From: Limimaricola variabilis
GTDB lineage: Bacteria; Pseudomonadota; Alphaproteobacteria; Rhodobacterales; Rhodobacteraceae
Length of the DNA stretch: 64,000 bases
Direction: 5' to 3'
Assembly (NCBI RefSeq): GCF_014195545.1
Contig: NZ_JACIBX010000014.1
Location: 17,400 to 81,399 of the forward strand
Below, piece by piece: positions 44,355 to 53,273 of the stretch. The position numbers and the translations under genes were made by a program. The stretch's first letter is position 1; the number at the start of each line of letters is the position of its first letter. The notes below the pieces were generated by a model. The model was not told the origin of the DNA, searched no databases, and was given only the letters and a program-made list of their open reading frames with translations.

Positions 44355-45239
44355 TTACAGACCGTAGCGCTCCAGTATTTTTGCGATCTGCCGGTCCTGC
44401 TCGGCATCCGGCAGCAGGGCAGGCTGCCGGCTCGCGCCGACCGATGGGTCGCGCAGCCACAGGGCACGCTTCACCAGTGCCGGGGGGTAGCCAAGCCCAT
44501 AGAGATCTTTGCGAAAAGCAGAAAAGCGCTCCTGCGCCGCTTCTGCCGCCGCGTCATCGCCTGCATTGAAAGCGGTCAGGATCTTCGCCAGCGTGTCCGG
44601 CATCACGTTGCCCAGACCCGAAATGCACCCCGCCGCGCCTTCTGCGAGGGCCCAGTGAACGAGGTGGTCGGGGCCGGAATAGACCTCGAACCCCGGATGC
44701 TCGCGCGACACGGCAAGATACTCCTCCAGCGTCTGTTGCGCGCCACCGGAGTCCTTGATTCCTGCGATGTTGCCGTGCTTGGCCAGTTGCCGCGCAGTGT
44801 CAGGCTCGATGTGGTTCTGGGTGCGGGCCGGGATGTCGTAGAGATATACCGGGGTCTGCACGGCATCGGCCACGGTCGAGAAATGCCGCACCAGACCGTC
44901 CTGGGTACAGGCGATGAAGTAGGGCGTGATGACAGCGATGCCATCGACGCCGATCCGGTCGACCTCGCGCGCCAGGAGCGTGGTCTCGAAGGTGGCGGGG
45001 GTGCCGGCGTTGACGATCACCCGGGCGCGGCCGGCGACCTCGTCGACCACCTCGGCGCAGAGCCTGACTTTCTCGTCGAAAGTCAGCGCGGTGAAGTCGC
45101 CATTGGTGCCGGCGCACATGATGTTGTTGCCGGCGGCAACCTGCCGGCGCACCTGGGCGCGCGTGGCCGCGAAATCGATTGTCTCGTCGTCGCGGAAGCA
45201 GGTGACGAGCGCGACATAGGCGTGGCGGGTCTTCGTCAT
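44355..45239 (-). CDS. DapA-like Schiff-base aldolase
   Basis: A 294-residue class I aldolase of the DHDPS/N-acetylneuraminate lyase family: [22 protein letters not shown] resembles the G-x-x-G-E loop region, [13 protein letters not shown] provides the conserved Tyr, and [10 protein letters not shown] contains the Schiff-base lysine. These enzymes cleave or condense pyruvate with aldehydes. Its start overlaps the pdxA2-like stop by 4 bases (CDS ends 44355, starts 45239), so the two are one operon. Together with the sialidase-fold protein and the acid-sugar kinase, a lyase role in degrading a sugar acid is likelier than lysine synthesis. Confidence 0.85.
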   Translation of the reverse strand: MTKTRHAYVALVTCFRDDETIDFAATRAQVRRQVAAGNNIMCAGTNGDFTALTFDEKVRLCAEVVDEVAGRARVIVNAGTPATFETTLLAREVDRIGVDGIAVITPYFIACTQDGLVRHFSTVADAVQTPVYLYDIPARTQNHIEPDTARQLAKHGNIAGIKDSGGAQQTLEEYLAVSREHPGFEVYSGPDHLVHWALAEGAAGCISGLGNVMPDTLAKILTAFNAGDDAAAEAAQERFSAFRKDLYGLGYPPALVKRALWLRDPSVGASRQPALLPDAEQDRQIAKILERYGL

Positions 45240-46222
45240 GCCGCTTCCTCCGCGCGGGCGGCGCCGGTCATCCGCGCCGCGTAATCCAGCGCCGACAGCA
45301 TGTTGCCATGGTTGGCCCGTCCGGTGCCGGCGATATCGAAGGCGGTGCCATGGTCGACCGAGCAGCGGTCGATCGGAAGCCCGAGCGAAACGTTGACCGC
45401 AGTGTCGAAGGCCACGAGTTTGATCGGGATGTGGCCCTGATCGTGATACTGCGCCACGACAAGATCGAACCCGCCCTGATAGGCGCGATGGTAAACCGTG
45501 TCGGCCGAGATCGGGCCCTGCACGTCGATCCCCTCGGCCCGGGCCTGTGCCACCGCCGGTGCGATGGCGTCGTCGTCCTCGCGGCCGAACAGGCCGTTCT
45601 CGCCGCAATGCGGGTTGATGCCGGCGACCGCGATGCGCGGCGCCTCGATCCCCATGCGACGCAAATGCCGGTGCCCCGTGCGGATGGTCTCGAGCACCCG
45701 CTCGGTGGTGGCGCGGCCGATCGCGTCCTTGAGGGAGACATGGGTCGAGACATGCACCACGCTGAGCCGCTCGGAGGCCAGCAGCATCCAGGAGGATTTA
45801 GATCCGGTGAGGTGCGCGAGCATGCCAGTATGACCGTCATAGTGATGCCCGGCCGCGTTCAGCGCCTCCTTGTTGATTGGCGCCGTGACAATGCAAGCGG
45901 CCTCGCCGGCCTCGGCCATTCGCACTGCCCGCTCGATGTAGCGAAAGGCAGCCTCGCCGCAGGCCGGGTCGAGGACGCCGAACCGTCCCGGCAGGCCTTT
46001 GATCGGAACATGCGCAACACGAATGCCGTCCTCGGTCGAGCCAGGCTCTACAATCGGAAGGCCGAGGCCGCAGATCCCGACCGCGCGCTGAAGCGTGTCG
46101 CGGTCGCCGACGACGATGGTCGACCGACGCAGTGCTTCCGGGCGGTCGGCCAGGGCCTTGACGGTTACCTCTGCGCCAACCCCGGAAGGGTCGCCCATCG
46201 TGATTACGATCGGTCGGGTCAT
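45236..46222 (-). CDS. pdxA2: PdxA2-like 4-phospho acid dehydrogenase
   Basis: A 328-residue PdxA-family enzyme: [41 protein letters not shown] with the metal-binding His, [31 protein letters not shown], and [14 protein letters not shown]. Start at 46222 is chosen because ATGGAGACGGCG supplies GGAG at good spacing; the frame opens at 46234. PdxA2 proteins oxidise and decarboxylate D-threonate or D-erythronate 4-phosphate to dihydroxyacetone phosphate. Here the kinase that makes such substrates is divergent at 46390, which supports PdxA2 rather than vitamin B6 synthesis. Overlaps the aldolase gene. Confidence 0.9.
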   Translation of the reverse strand: MTRPIVITMGDPSGVGAEVTVKALADRPEALRRSTIVVGDRDTLQRAVGICGLGLPIVEPGSTEDGIRVAHVPIKGLPGRFGVLDPACGEAAFRYIERAVRMAEAGEAACIVTAPINKEALNAAGHHYDGHTGMLAHLTGSKSSWMLLASERLSVVHVSTHVSLKDAIGRATTERVLETIRTGHRHLRRMGIEAPRIAVAGINPHCGENGLFGREDDDAIAPAVAQARAEGIDVQGPISADTVYHRAYQGGFDLVVAQYHDQGHIPIKLVAFDTAVNVSLGLPIDRCSVDHGTAFDIAGTGRANHGNMLSALDYAARMTGAARAEEAA

Positions 46223-46389
46223 CGCCGTCTCCATTGGCCAGATGCTGTCGAGTCAGTTCGTAGCGCGCAGATTACCAGTTTGCAACATGTCAGAAGAACA
46301 CCCTTCCATGATAATCGGTTTCTCAACAAACTACGGCCTTGAGGGGCATCGATTGGTATGTAAATATGTAATGTAAATCGAGGAGCCGT
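46223..46389. promoter_or_regulatory. Divergent promoter region with FadR-type half-sites
   Basis: Contains TTACCAGTTTGCAAC at 46272-46286 and ATTGGTATGTAAAT at 46352-46365. TTGGTA/TACCAA are the half-sites of several FadR/UxuR-type operators. A similar TTTACCAAT with GTTGCAAC occurs before the EamA gene at 50723-50740. They are candidate operators of the regulator at 47439. Confidence 0.5.
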
Positions 46390-47442
46390 ATGCCGCACTG
46401 CCTGATCATTGCAGACGATCTGACCGGAGCGCTCGACTCTGCGGTGGCATTCGCAGGACCCGATCGCCGTGTCCTGGTGGCGCGCCGTCTGACTGCCTTG
46501 CCGGATGTGCTGCGAGAGGCGCCGGACGTCGTGGCCATAAACACGCAAAGCCGGGAGATCCCGGTCGAGGCCGCCGCCGCGCAGATCGATGAGGTTCTAC
46601 GCATGCTCGACCCCGCGCCCTTACCGGTGGTGATGAAGAAAGTGGATTCACGGCTCAAGGGCAACGTCGCCATTGAGACGGCGGCTTTGGCACGCGCGCT
46701 GCCGGATTGGCCGATCATCGCAATCCCGGCGATCCCGGACATGGGGCGAATTCAGCGAGACGGCACTCTCAGCGGAGACGGCATCGCCGAGCCGATCGCG
46801 ATCGCCGACCGGTTCGGGCACCCCGTCGAGGCGCCGGATGCGCTGGAACAGGATGCCTTGGACAGCGTCGTCGCGGCCCGGCGGGAGCCGGCGCTGTGGG
46901 TGGGCGCGCGCGGCCTCGCAGCGGCGTTGGCCCGGAAGGATGCAAGGGGCCCGAACAAGGTCCCGCCAGCGCTGGAAGCGCCCCTGGTAATCGCGAGCGG
47001 CTCGCGCGACCCGGTGACGCTGGCGCAACTTGCGCAACTCCGCGAGCTGGGACCCGTCATCGAGGCGCCGGATGGCCGGCTCCGGACGAACATTCCTGAA
47101 GGCCGCCTCGCCGTGGTGACGATCAGCGAGGGCGGCGGCGGGCTGGATGGTGCGACTGTCGGGGGCCGCTTCGCAGATGGACTGGCGCTGGAATTGACTC
47201 ACCGGCGTCCGGCCAGCCTGTTGGTGACAGGGGGTGAGACGGCCAACCAGCTTCTGGACCGACTGGGCATCGATACCGTAGAAGTCCTGGCGGAGTTTCG
47301 ACCCGGGGTGCCGCTGTGTCGGATTGAGGCACCGTGGGGGCCGGTTCGGCTTCTGACGAAATCGGGCGGCTTCGGTGGCCCCGGCCTGTTGCGCGAAATT
47401 GCGGACGGGCTGCGCGAGACATGCGACGGAGACGGGCTATGA
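46390..47442 (+). CDS. DUF1537 four-carbon acid-sugar kinase
   Basis: A 350-residue kinase: IIADDLTGALDSAVAF is the signature opening (A-D-D-x-T-G-A-x-D), with KKVDSRLKGNVAIE and PAIPDMGR(I/V)QRDG in the substrate lobe. The nucleotide lobe follows: VIASGSRDPVTLAQ, TGGETANQLLDRLG, and LTKSGGFGGPGLL. Characterised members (DtnK, DenK, OtnK) phosphorylate threonate, erythronate or oxo-tetronates on O4. It is shorter than many (~420) but has both lobes. GAGGAG stands 5 bases before the ATG. Coupled to the regulator by a 4-base overlap and divergent from the PdxA2-like gene. Confidence 0.9.
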   Translation: MPHCLIIADDLTGALDSAVAFAGPDRRVLVARRLTALPDVLREAPDVVAINTQSREIPVEAAAAQIDEVLRMLDPAPLPVVMKKVDSRLKGNVAIETAALARALPDWPIIAIPAIPDMGRIQRDGTLSGDGIAEPIAIADRFGHPVEAPDALEQDALDSVVAARREPALWVGARGLAAALARKDARGPNKVPPALEAPLVIASGSRDPVTLAQLAQLRELGPVIEAPDGRLRTNIPEGRLAVVTISEGGGGLDGATVGGRFADGLALELTHRRPASLLVTGGETANQLLDRLGIDTVEVLAEFRPGVPLCRIEAPWGPVRLLTKSGGFGGPGLLREIADGLRETCDGDGL

Positions 47443-48179
47443 CGGATGTTAACGGGGTGGAAGCGGGCCGCAGCGGCCCGCGCGGGCGTCCGTCTCTGGC
47501 TGAAAAGGTGCATGAATCCCTGCATTCGCGCATCATGCGCGGGGACTACGGCCCCAACGAGAAGCTACCCGCGGAAAAGGAACTGTCGGTCCAGTTCGGC
47601 GTCTCGCGTCCCGTGCTACGGCTGGCGCTCGAGCAGCTGCGCGAGGAGGGGCTGATCTATTCGCGGCAGGGGGCGGGCAATTTCGTCCGGGTCAAGCGCG
47701 AGCCGGCGCTCGGTTACACCCCGGTCGAGACCATTGCCGACATCCAGCGCTGCTACGAATTCCGCCTGACCATCGAGACCGACGCCGTGGCTCTGGCGGC
47801 GCAGCGGCGCAACGCAGCGGCACTCGACGAGATGGAGCGCGCGCTGCATCTTCTCTCCGATGCCACCGGCTCTCGGCTGCACCGCGAGGACGCCGATTTC
47901 GCGTTTCACCTTGCCATCGCGAAGGCTTCGAACAACCGCTACTACGAAGAGACGCTGAAGGCGCTCCGCGACCACATCCATGTCGGGATGAAACTGCACG
48001 GCGAGTCGCTGATGTCCGATGGCGCCTGGGCGCTGGAGGAGGTCTTTGCCGAGCACAAGGCGATCTGCGACGCGGTGCGCGACCGCAACCCGGAGGCCGC
48101 GCGTGAGGCGATGCGGCTGCATGTCACCCATTCGCGCGACCGGTTGTTCGGCGGCGGCACGCTCGACCTGTCCCTCTGA
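47439..48179 (+). CDS. FadR-type GntR regulator
   Basis: A 246-residue regulator: winged-helix domain (KVHESLHSRIMRGDYGPNEKLPAEKEL, then FGVSRPVLRLALEQLREEGLI and GAGNFV) and an FCD effector domain (CYEFRLTIETDAVALAA, DFAFHLAIAKASNN, EHKAICDAVRDRNPEAAREAMRLHV) with the Asp and His positions that bind a metal and a carboxylate ligand. Such regulators respond to sugar acids. Translationally coupled to the kinase. It likely controls this locus through the TTGGTA/TACCAA sites at 46272, 46352 and 50731. Confidence 0.92.
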   Translation: MTDVNGVEAGRSGPRGRPSLAEKVHESLHSRIMRGDYGPNEKLPAEKELSVQFGVSRPVLRLALEQLREEGLIYSRQGAGNFVRVKREPALGYTPVETIADIQRCYEFRLTIETDAVALAAQRRNAAALDEMERALHLLSDATGSRLHREDADFAFHLAIAKASNNRYYEETLKALRDHIHVGMKLHGESLMSDGAWALEEVFAEHKAICDAVRDRNPEAAREAMRLHVTHSRDRLFGGGTLDLSL

Positions 48180-48193
48180 GCCTTGAGGTCGAC

Positions 48194-48213
48194 GGCCGCC
48201 CTACAGGGCGGCC
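48194..48213. terminator. Hairpin between convergent genes
   Basis: GGCCGCCCT-AC-AGGGCGGCC, perfect 9-bp stem in the 21-base gap between the regulator and the dehydrogenase, reaching into the last codons of the latter. Likely a bidirectional terminator. Confidence 0.6.
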
Positions 48214-49325
48214 TCGTAGATCTCCTGGACCTGCGCCACCGACATCTCGCGCGGGTTGTTGTCCATCAGCCGTCGGATCGCATGGGCCTCTTCCGCCCAT
48301 TCGGCCAGCGCGTCGCGCTTCGCTCCGTGGGCCGACAGGCGCATCTCGACGCCAAGCCTCTGGCAGAACCCGTGTGCTGCATCGAGGAGCCGGGTCGGGC
48401 GACCGCGGCCCTCCAAGCCAAGCGCTTCGGCCACTTCGGCGGTTTTCTCGGGGCGCACCGGCTGATTGAAAGCCAGCACATGCGGAAAGATGATGGCGTT
48501 GGCGAGACCGTGCGGCAGCCCAAGCCGGGTGCCGAGTGGATAGGCCAGCGCATGGCCTGCGGCGGTGTTGACCGGACCGAGGCAAATCCCGCCGTAATAG
48601 GATGCCAGCATCATCCCGGCGCGCGCTTCGGTGTCGGTGCCGTCGGCCACCGCTCGGGCGAGGTAGCGCCCGACCAGCCCGATGCCGAGCCGGGCATAGC
48701 CATCGACCAGGTCGTGGGCCCGGATGTTGGTGAAGGCCTCGACGCAATGCGCCATGGCATCGATCCCGGTCGCGGCGGTCACCGCCGGAGGCACCGAATG
48801 GGTCAGCTCAGGGTCCAGAATCGCGATGTCGGCCAGCAGGTGCGGGCTTTCCACCGCAATCTTGGCCTTGGTCTCAGGGTCGGTGACCAGCGCGCGGATG
48901 CCGGCCTCGGAGCCGGTGCCTGCGGTGGTCGGCACCTGCGCGAGGCGGCTACGACGTCCGGCGACCTTGTTCGGGCCCGCCACCGCGCGCAGATCCTGCT
49001 CGCCGTCCCACAGCGCCGCCACAAGCTTGGCCACATCGAGCACCGAACCACCGCCGAGGCCGACCACGAGATCGGGGCGATGCGCCCGCGCCACCTCGAG
49101 CACCGCCTCGAAGGCGGGCAGGTCGGGTTCTGGCGGGACGTCATCGATGACACGCAGCGCACCGGGCAGGCTAAGCCGTTCGACATAGCCCGCGGTGGGG
49201 CCGCTGGCGATCACGAGGACGCGCTCTGCGTCCGCCGCCCAATCGCCAAGCTTGCCGCTGGCGCCTGCGCCGATTTCGAGCTGGCGCGGCTGGAAGAGGG
49301 TAATCGGCCTGTCCATCCCGTTCAT
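48201..49325 (-). CDS. Iron-containing alcohol dehydrogenase
   Basis: A 374-residue group III dehydrogenase: GGGSVLDVAKLVA (NAD-binding glycines), QVPTTAGTGSE, DAMAHCVEA (one of the metal His), and HALAYPLGTRLGLPHGLANAI with the later metal His. These enzymes oxidise alcohols or reduce aldehydes with NAD(P). AAAGGAATG precedes the start. It ends 43 bases before, and shares a strand with, the sialidase-like gene at 49368, so the two form a unit. Probably handles an aldehyde or hydroxy acid intermediate of the local pathway. Confidence 0.9.
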   Translation of the reverse strand: MNGMDRPITLFQPRQLEIGAGASGKLGDWAADAERVLVIASGPTAGYVERLSLPGALRVIDDVPPEPDLPAFEAVLEVARAHRPDLVVGLGGGSVLDVAKLVAALWDGEQDLRAVAGPNKVAGRRSRLAQVPTTAGTGSEAGIRALVTDPETKAKIAVESPHLLADIAILDPELTHSVPPAVTAATGIDAMAHCVEAFTNIRAHDLVDGYARLGIGLVGRYLARAVADGTDTEARAGMMLASYYGGICLGPVNTAAGHALAYPLGTRLGLPHGLANAIIFPHVLAFNQPVRPEKTAEVAEALGLEGRGRPTRLLDAAHGFCQRLGVEMRLSAHGAKRDALAEWAEEAHAIRRLMDNNPREMSVAQVQEIYEAAL

Positions 49326-49367
49326 GACGGCATTCCTTTCATTCGGCCGCGCCCATGGCGCGGTGGG

Positions 49368-50537
49368 TCACTGGGTGAGCGCGGCAATCGTGCCGGCGTC
49401 GAGCCGGACATGCTTGATCGCGCGACGATGCAGGGTGAAGGCGATGTCGAGGCCGCCATCGGGGCGCGGCAACAGCGCCGGGTAGGACAGCTCCTTGTTG
49501 CGGCCATCGAGCGAGTCGTTCGACAGGCAGGTGCCTGGGCCGTCCTCGACCACATGCCGCACCGGGAAGCTCCGGCCACCATCGGCCGAGAGGCACAGCG
49601 TCAGCGGCGCCCGCTCGACGCCCCAGATCGGGCGACAGCCATCCTGCGCCTCGGGGCGGTCATCGGCGGCATCGAGTTCGTCGTAGAGCGAGGCGCGGCG
49701 CGAGTCCGACATTGCGGCAGAGACCGGGTTGCACAGCAGCGCCACCCGCCCGTCATGCAGCGCCGCGGCGGCGATCGAGCTGTTGTTGTTGGGCAGGTCG
49801 GTGGGAGCAGGGGTGCTCCAGCTGCGCCCGCCGTCGCGGCTTTCCGAGCGATGGACGGCATCGGCCTGACGGCGACGGTAGAAGGCAGCAAGATCGTCGC
49901 TGCCAAGCGGCACGGGCGTCATGTGGACCGAGCCCACAGAATCCGGCACCGGCTCGACGCGCCAGCTGTCGCCTCCATCAGTGCTGACCGCGACGGCGGC
50001 GGTATCGTGGGCGCCGGTCCAGCGGATGCCGGGGCGGGCGTTGCACAGGAACAGCGGCAGCAGCCAGGCGCCGTCGTCGCGGATCACGGGGGCCGCACGG
50101 ATGAAGGTGCCAGGCGGCAGCCCGGTGTCGCGCGCCGACCCTGAGACCAGGCGGTTGCCCTCGCGCCGCAGCGGCCGAACGAAGACCCGGGCCTCGTCCT
50201 GGTTGCCGGCGGGCTGGGCCGTGTTGAACAGCCAGATCTCGCCCCCCGGCGCGCAGAAGATCACTGGATTCTGCTCGGAGCGGTCCGGGTCGTCCGTGAG
50301 CTGGCTGGCAGGACCCCAGCTCCTCGCCCCCTCATCGAGGATCGCGGCATGGACCGAGATATCGGATTTGCCCTCCAACGAGCCGCCAAACCAGGCACAG
50401 GCCAGCGCCCCGTCTGGCAGGCGGGCAAGAAAGGCGGCATGATTCTGCACCATGGGCGAGGGCAGGATCGCTTCGGCGCCGCCCGCGCGGGGCTGCAGGG
50501 CCCCGGTCATCCGGGCCGCAATCTCGTCAGGTGTCAT
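49368..50537 (-). CDS. Sialidase-fold (BNR) glycosidase-like protein
   Basis: A 389-residue six-bladed propeller protein of the bacterial sialidase-like group. Asp-box type turns are seen (STDGGDSWRVEP, SRDGGRSWSTPAP, SADGGRSFPVRHV). Other landmarks are ARLPDGALACAWFGGSLEG near the start, FIRAAPVIRDDGAWLLPLFL, and NNNSSIAAAALHDGRVALLCNP. Many relatives lack secretion signals, as here, and act on unknown substrates inside the cell. ATG 50537 is preceded by GGAGGAG. In this locus it may hydrolyse or lyse an imported glycoside before the aldolase and kinase act. Confidence 0.85.
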   Translation of the reverse strand: MTPDEIAARMTGALQPRAGGAEAILPSPMVQNHAAFLARLPDGALACAWFGGSLEGKSDISVHAAILDEGARSWGPASQLTDDPDRSEQNPVIFCAPGGEIWLFNTAQPAGNQDEARVFVRPLRREGNRLVSGSARDTGLPPGTFIRAAPVIRDDGAWLLPLFLCNARPGIRWTGAHDTAAVAVSTDGGDSWRVEPVPDSVGSVHMTPVPLGSDDLAAFYRRRQADAVHRSESRDGGRSWSTPAPTDLPNNNSSIAAAALHDGRVALLCNPVSAAMSDSRRASLYDELDAADDRPEAQDGCRPIWGVERAPLTLCLSADGGRSFPVRHVVEDGPGTCLSNDSLDGRNKELSYPALLPRPDGGLDIAFTLHRRAIKHVRLDAGTIAALTQ

Positions 50538-50766
50538 CTTGTCTCCTCCGGGCCTGCATTTGGCCCTGAAATGGGGTCCATCAGATCCACTTGTCAAGTT
50601 GAATAGTTTGCCGCGCTATTACCACACAGCGCTGCGCTCCATGTTTTTGCTCTGTTTAACAATGCATTATAGGAGTTTCTTTCTGGGAATGACTGCCTCT
50701 TGATAATCCCGTTTGACACGAGGTTGCAACTTTACCAATATGCCAGACATTGGCGTTGAGGGACTC

Positions 50767-51681
50767 ATGCAGGATCACGCGGCAGACATCACCAGTTCGG
50801 GCGGCATCGCAGCCGGCGCGGCAGTGGGCATGGCGGCCAGCGCGGCGGCATTGGCAGCGGCCGACGCAGCACTGGTGCGCGCCGTGGCGGACGAGATGCA
50901 CCCCTTTGCCATCGGATTCTTCCGCAGCGCATTCGGCGTTGGCTTCCTGGCGCCCTGGATCATCGGCCGAGGCGGTCTCGGCCTTTCCCGCTATCGCGCG
51001 CTGCACCTGCTGCGGGCGGTGATCAAGCTGTTGTCGCTGGTGGCTTTCTATGCCGCCTTCGCAAGCGCGGAGTTGGCGGATGCGACGGCGGTGATGTTCA
51101 CCGCACCGCTGTTTTTGACCCTGGGCGCCTGGATCTGGCTCGGCGAACGGCTGGACGCGCTGCGGATCGTCGGGATCGCCACCGGTTTCACCGGGGCGCT
51201 GATCCTGATCGCGCCGGGGAGCGACGCGGTGTCGCCGGCGCTGCTCTTCGCCCTGGCCGGGGCGGCACTAATCGCGGTGGCGCAGCTGATGCTGAAAGCG
51301 ATGTCGGCGCATGACGACACGGGCACGCTGGTCGCCTGGAACCTGGTGGTAACGGTACCGCTCGCGGCCATTCCGGCCGCCATGGTCTGGACCACGCCGT
51401 CGCCCGAAGTGTTGGGTCTGCTGGCACTGCAAGGCGTGCTGGGCGCGGCCAACATGGCCCTGATGACGCGCGCCTTCGGATTGGCCGACGCATCGCTGCT
51501 GGCGCCGGTGGATTTCCTGCGACTACCGATGGTTGCTGCAATTGGATACCTGGCTTTCGGCGAAAGCCCCGGTCCCGCGACCTGGATCGGAGCAGCGGTC
51601 ATCCTGAGCGGCACCCTCGTGGTCACCGCCGGCGGACGACTGAGAACGCATCGGGCGCGGTTGCCGGCGCAAGGCAAGTAA
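50767..51681 (+). CDS. EamA-family (DMT) transporter
   Basis: A 304-residue protein with ten membrane helices in two EamA repeats (VADEMHPFAIGFFRSAFGVGFLAPW, DATAVMFTAPLFLTLGAWIWLGERLDALRIVGIATGFTGALILI, and RAFGLADASLLAPVDFLRLPMVAAIGYLAFGE). ATG 50767 is chosen because GAGGGA lies just upstream. DMT carriers export metabolites or import small molecules. It is 31 bases before the binding-protein gene, likely one transcript with the ABC importer. TTGACA at 50713 and a TACCAAT half-site lie in its promoter region. Confidence 0.9.
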   Translation: MQDHAADITSSGGIAAGAAVGMAASAAALAAADAALVRAVADEMHPFAIGFFRSAFGVGFLAPWIIGRGGLGLSRYRALHLLRAVIKLLSLVAFYAAFASAELADATAVMFTAPLFLTLGAWIWLGERLDALRIVGIATGFTGALILIAPGSDAVSPALLFALAGAALIAVAQLMLKAMSAHDDTGTLVAWNLVVTVPLAAIPAAMVWTTPSPEVLGLLALQGVLGAANMALMTRAFGLADASLLAPVDFLRLPMVAAIGYLAFGESPGPATWIGAAVILSGTLVVTAGGRLRTHRARLPAQGK

Positions 51682-51712
51682 CCCGCCACAATTCTTCATG
51701 GGAGGAGAGAAC

Positions 51713-53218
51713 ATGACACCAAGATCGCTGATCACCGGCCTGCTACTGGCCAGCGCCGCAGCCGTGCCCGGCCTGGCGCAGGAAGGGCGGGACGTCACCA
51801 TTGTGCTGGGCGAGGAGGTCGACCTGGTCGAGCCCTGCATGGCAACCCGCTCCAATATTGGCCGCATTGTGCTGCAGAACATCTCTGAGACTCTGACCGA
51901 GCTCGACGTGCGCGGCGACGGCGGCGTGATGCCGCGTCTCGCCGAGAGCTGGGAGCAGGTCGATGACAACACATGGCGCTTCAACCTGCGCCAGGGCGTC
52001 GCCTTCTCGGACGGATCGGCTTTCGACGCCGAGGATGTGAAACACAGCTTCGAGCGGGCGCAGAGCCCCGAGATCACCTGCGAGATCTCCCGTTACTACG
52101 AGGGGATCGAGATCACGCCCACCGTGGTCGACGCCCATACCATCGACTTCCGCACCGAGCCGGCACAGCCGATCCTGCCGCTGATGCTGTCGCTGCTGAC
52201 CATCGTGCCCTCTGAAACGCCGATGGAGTTCACCCGCGAGCCGATCGGCACCGGGCCCTATGCGCTGGCCGAGTGGAACCCGGGCCAGAACATCCGGCTC
52301 GAGCGCCGCGACGACTATTGGGGCGAGCAGCCCGAGGTGACCGGCGCCAACTATCTCTTCCGCACTGACGAAGCGGTACGCGCGGCGATGGTGCAGGCGG
52401 GCGAGGCCGACATCGCGCCCTCGATCTCGGCGATCGAGGCGACCGACCCGGCGATGGACAAGCCCTACCCGAACTCGGAGACCACCTATCTGCGCATCGA
52501 CCATTCGGTCGCGCCGCTCGACGACATCCGGGTGCGGCAGGCGCTGAACCTGGCGGTGGACCGCGAGGCCTTCATCGGCACCATTCTCGCCGAGGGCACC
52601 GAGATCGCCACCGCGATCGTGCCGCCGACCACCATCGGCTGGAACTCCGAGATCACCCCGCCGCCCTACGATCTCGAGCGGGCGCGGGCCCTGCTCGAAG
52701 AGGCCAAGGCTGACGGCGTGCCGGTCGATAGCGAAATCCTACTGGTCGGCCGCACCGGCAACTTCCCGGGCGCCACCGAACTCTACGAGGCGCTGCAGGC
52801 GATGCTGTCCGAGGCCGGCTTCAACATCCGGCTGCAGATGGTCGAGGTGGCCGAGCACGAGCAGTACTACTCCAAGCCCTATGTCGACGATCGCGGGCCG
52901 ATCCTGGTCGGTGCGCAGCACGACAACTCGCGCGGTGACCCGGTCTTCTCGATGTTCTTCAAGTACGACTCGGAAGGCCGCCAGTCCGGCATCGCCGACG
53001 CGCGTGCGGACGAACTGATCGCCGCGGCCACCGCCGCGACCGGCGACGAGCGGGAGCAGCTCTGGTCCGAGCTCTTCGCCTACCTCCACGACGAGGTGGT
53101 GGCCGACGTCCTGCTGTTCCACATGGTAGGCTTCGCTCGGGTCGGCCCCGAGGTCGAGTTCGAGCCGACCATCGCCACCAACAGCCAGCTTCAGCTGGCC
53201 GAAATCGGCCTGAAGTGA
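51713..53218 (+). CDS. Dpp/Opp-type ABC binding protein
   Basis: A 501-residue SBP_bac_5 protein with a signal peptide (LITGLLLASAAAVPGLAQ). Family signatures: VDLVEPCMATRSNIGRIVLQNISETLTELD, PRLAESWEQVDDNTWRFNLRQGVAFSDGS, PIGTGPYALAEWNPGQNIRLERRDDYWGE, and IRVRQALNLAVDREAFI. Such receptors bind peptides, nickel, oligosaccharides or glycosides. GGGAGGAGAGAAC precedes the ATG. Followed by a strong stem-loop and then both permease genes. Confidence 0.92.
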   Translation: MTPRSLITGLLLASAAAVPGLAQEGRDVTIVLGEEVDLVEPCMATRSNIGRIVLQNISETLTELDVRGDGGVMPRLAESWEQVDDNTWRFNLRQGVAFSDGSAFDAEDVKHSFERAQSPEITCEISRYYEGIEITPTVVDAHTIDFRTEPAQPILPLMLSLLTIVPSETPMEFTREPIGTGPYALAEWNPGQNIRLERRDDYWGEQPEVTGANYLFRTDEAVRAAMVQAGEADIAPSISAIEATDPAMDKPYPNSETTYLRIDHSVAPLDDIRVRQALNLAVDREAFIGTILAEGTEIATAIVPPTTIGWNSEITPPPYDLERARALLEEAKADGVPVDSEILLVGRTGNFPGATELYEALQAMLSEAGFNIRLQMVEVAEHEQYYSKPYVDDRGPILVGAQHDNSRGDPVFSMFFKYDSEGRQSGIADARADELIAAATAATGDEREQLWSELFAYLHDEVVADVLLFHMVGFARVGPEVEFEPTIATNSQLQLAEIGLK

Positions 53219-53225
53219 GCCAGAC

Positions 53226-53253
53226 GGCCCGTGCGCTGCAAGGCGCACGGGCC
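53226..53253 (+). promoter_or_regulatory. Intercistronic stem-loop after binding-protein gene
   Basis: GGCCCGTGCGC-TGCAAG-GCGCACGGGCC, a perfect 11-bp stem without a T-run, between the receptor and permease genes. In many importers such hairpins protect the upstream mRNA so that the receptor is made in excess. Confidence 0.75.
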
Positions 53254-53273
53254 AATTCCAAGGGAGGACCGCC

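Noticed and set aside
48183..50144. Plus-strand 653-codon frame
   Set aside because: Antisense shadow of the alcohol dehydrogenase and sialidase-like genes.
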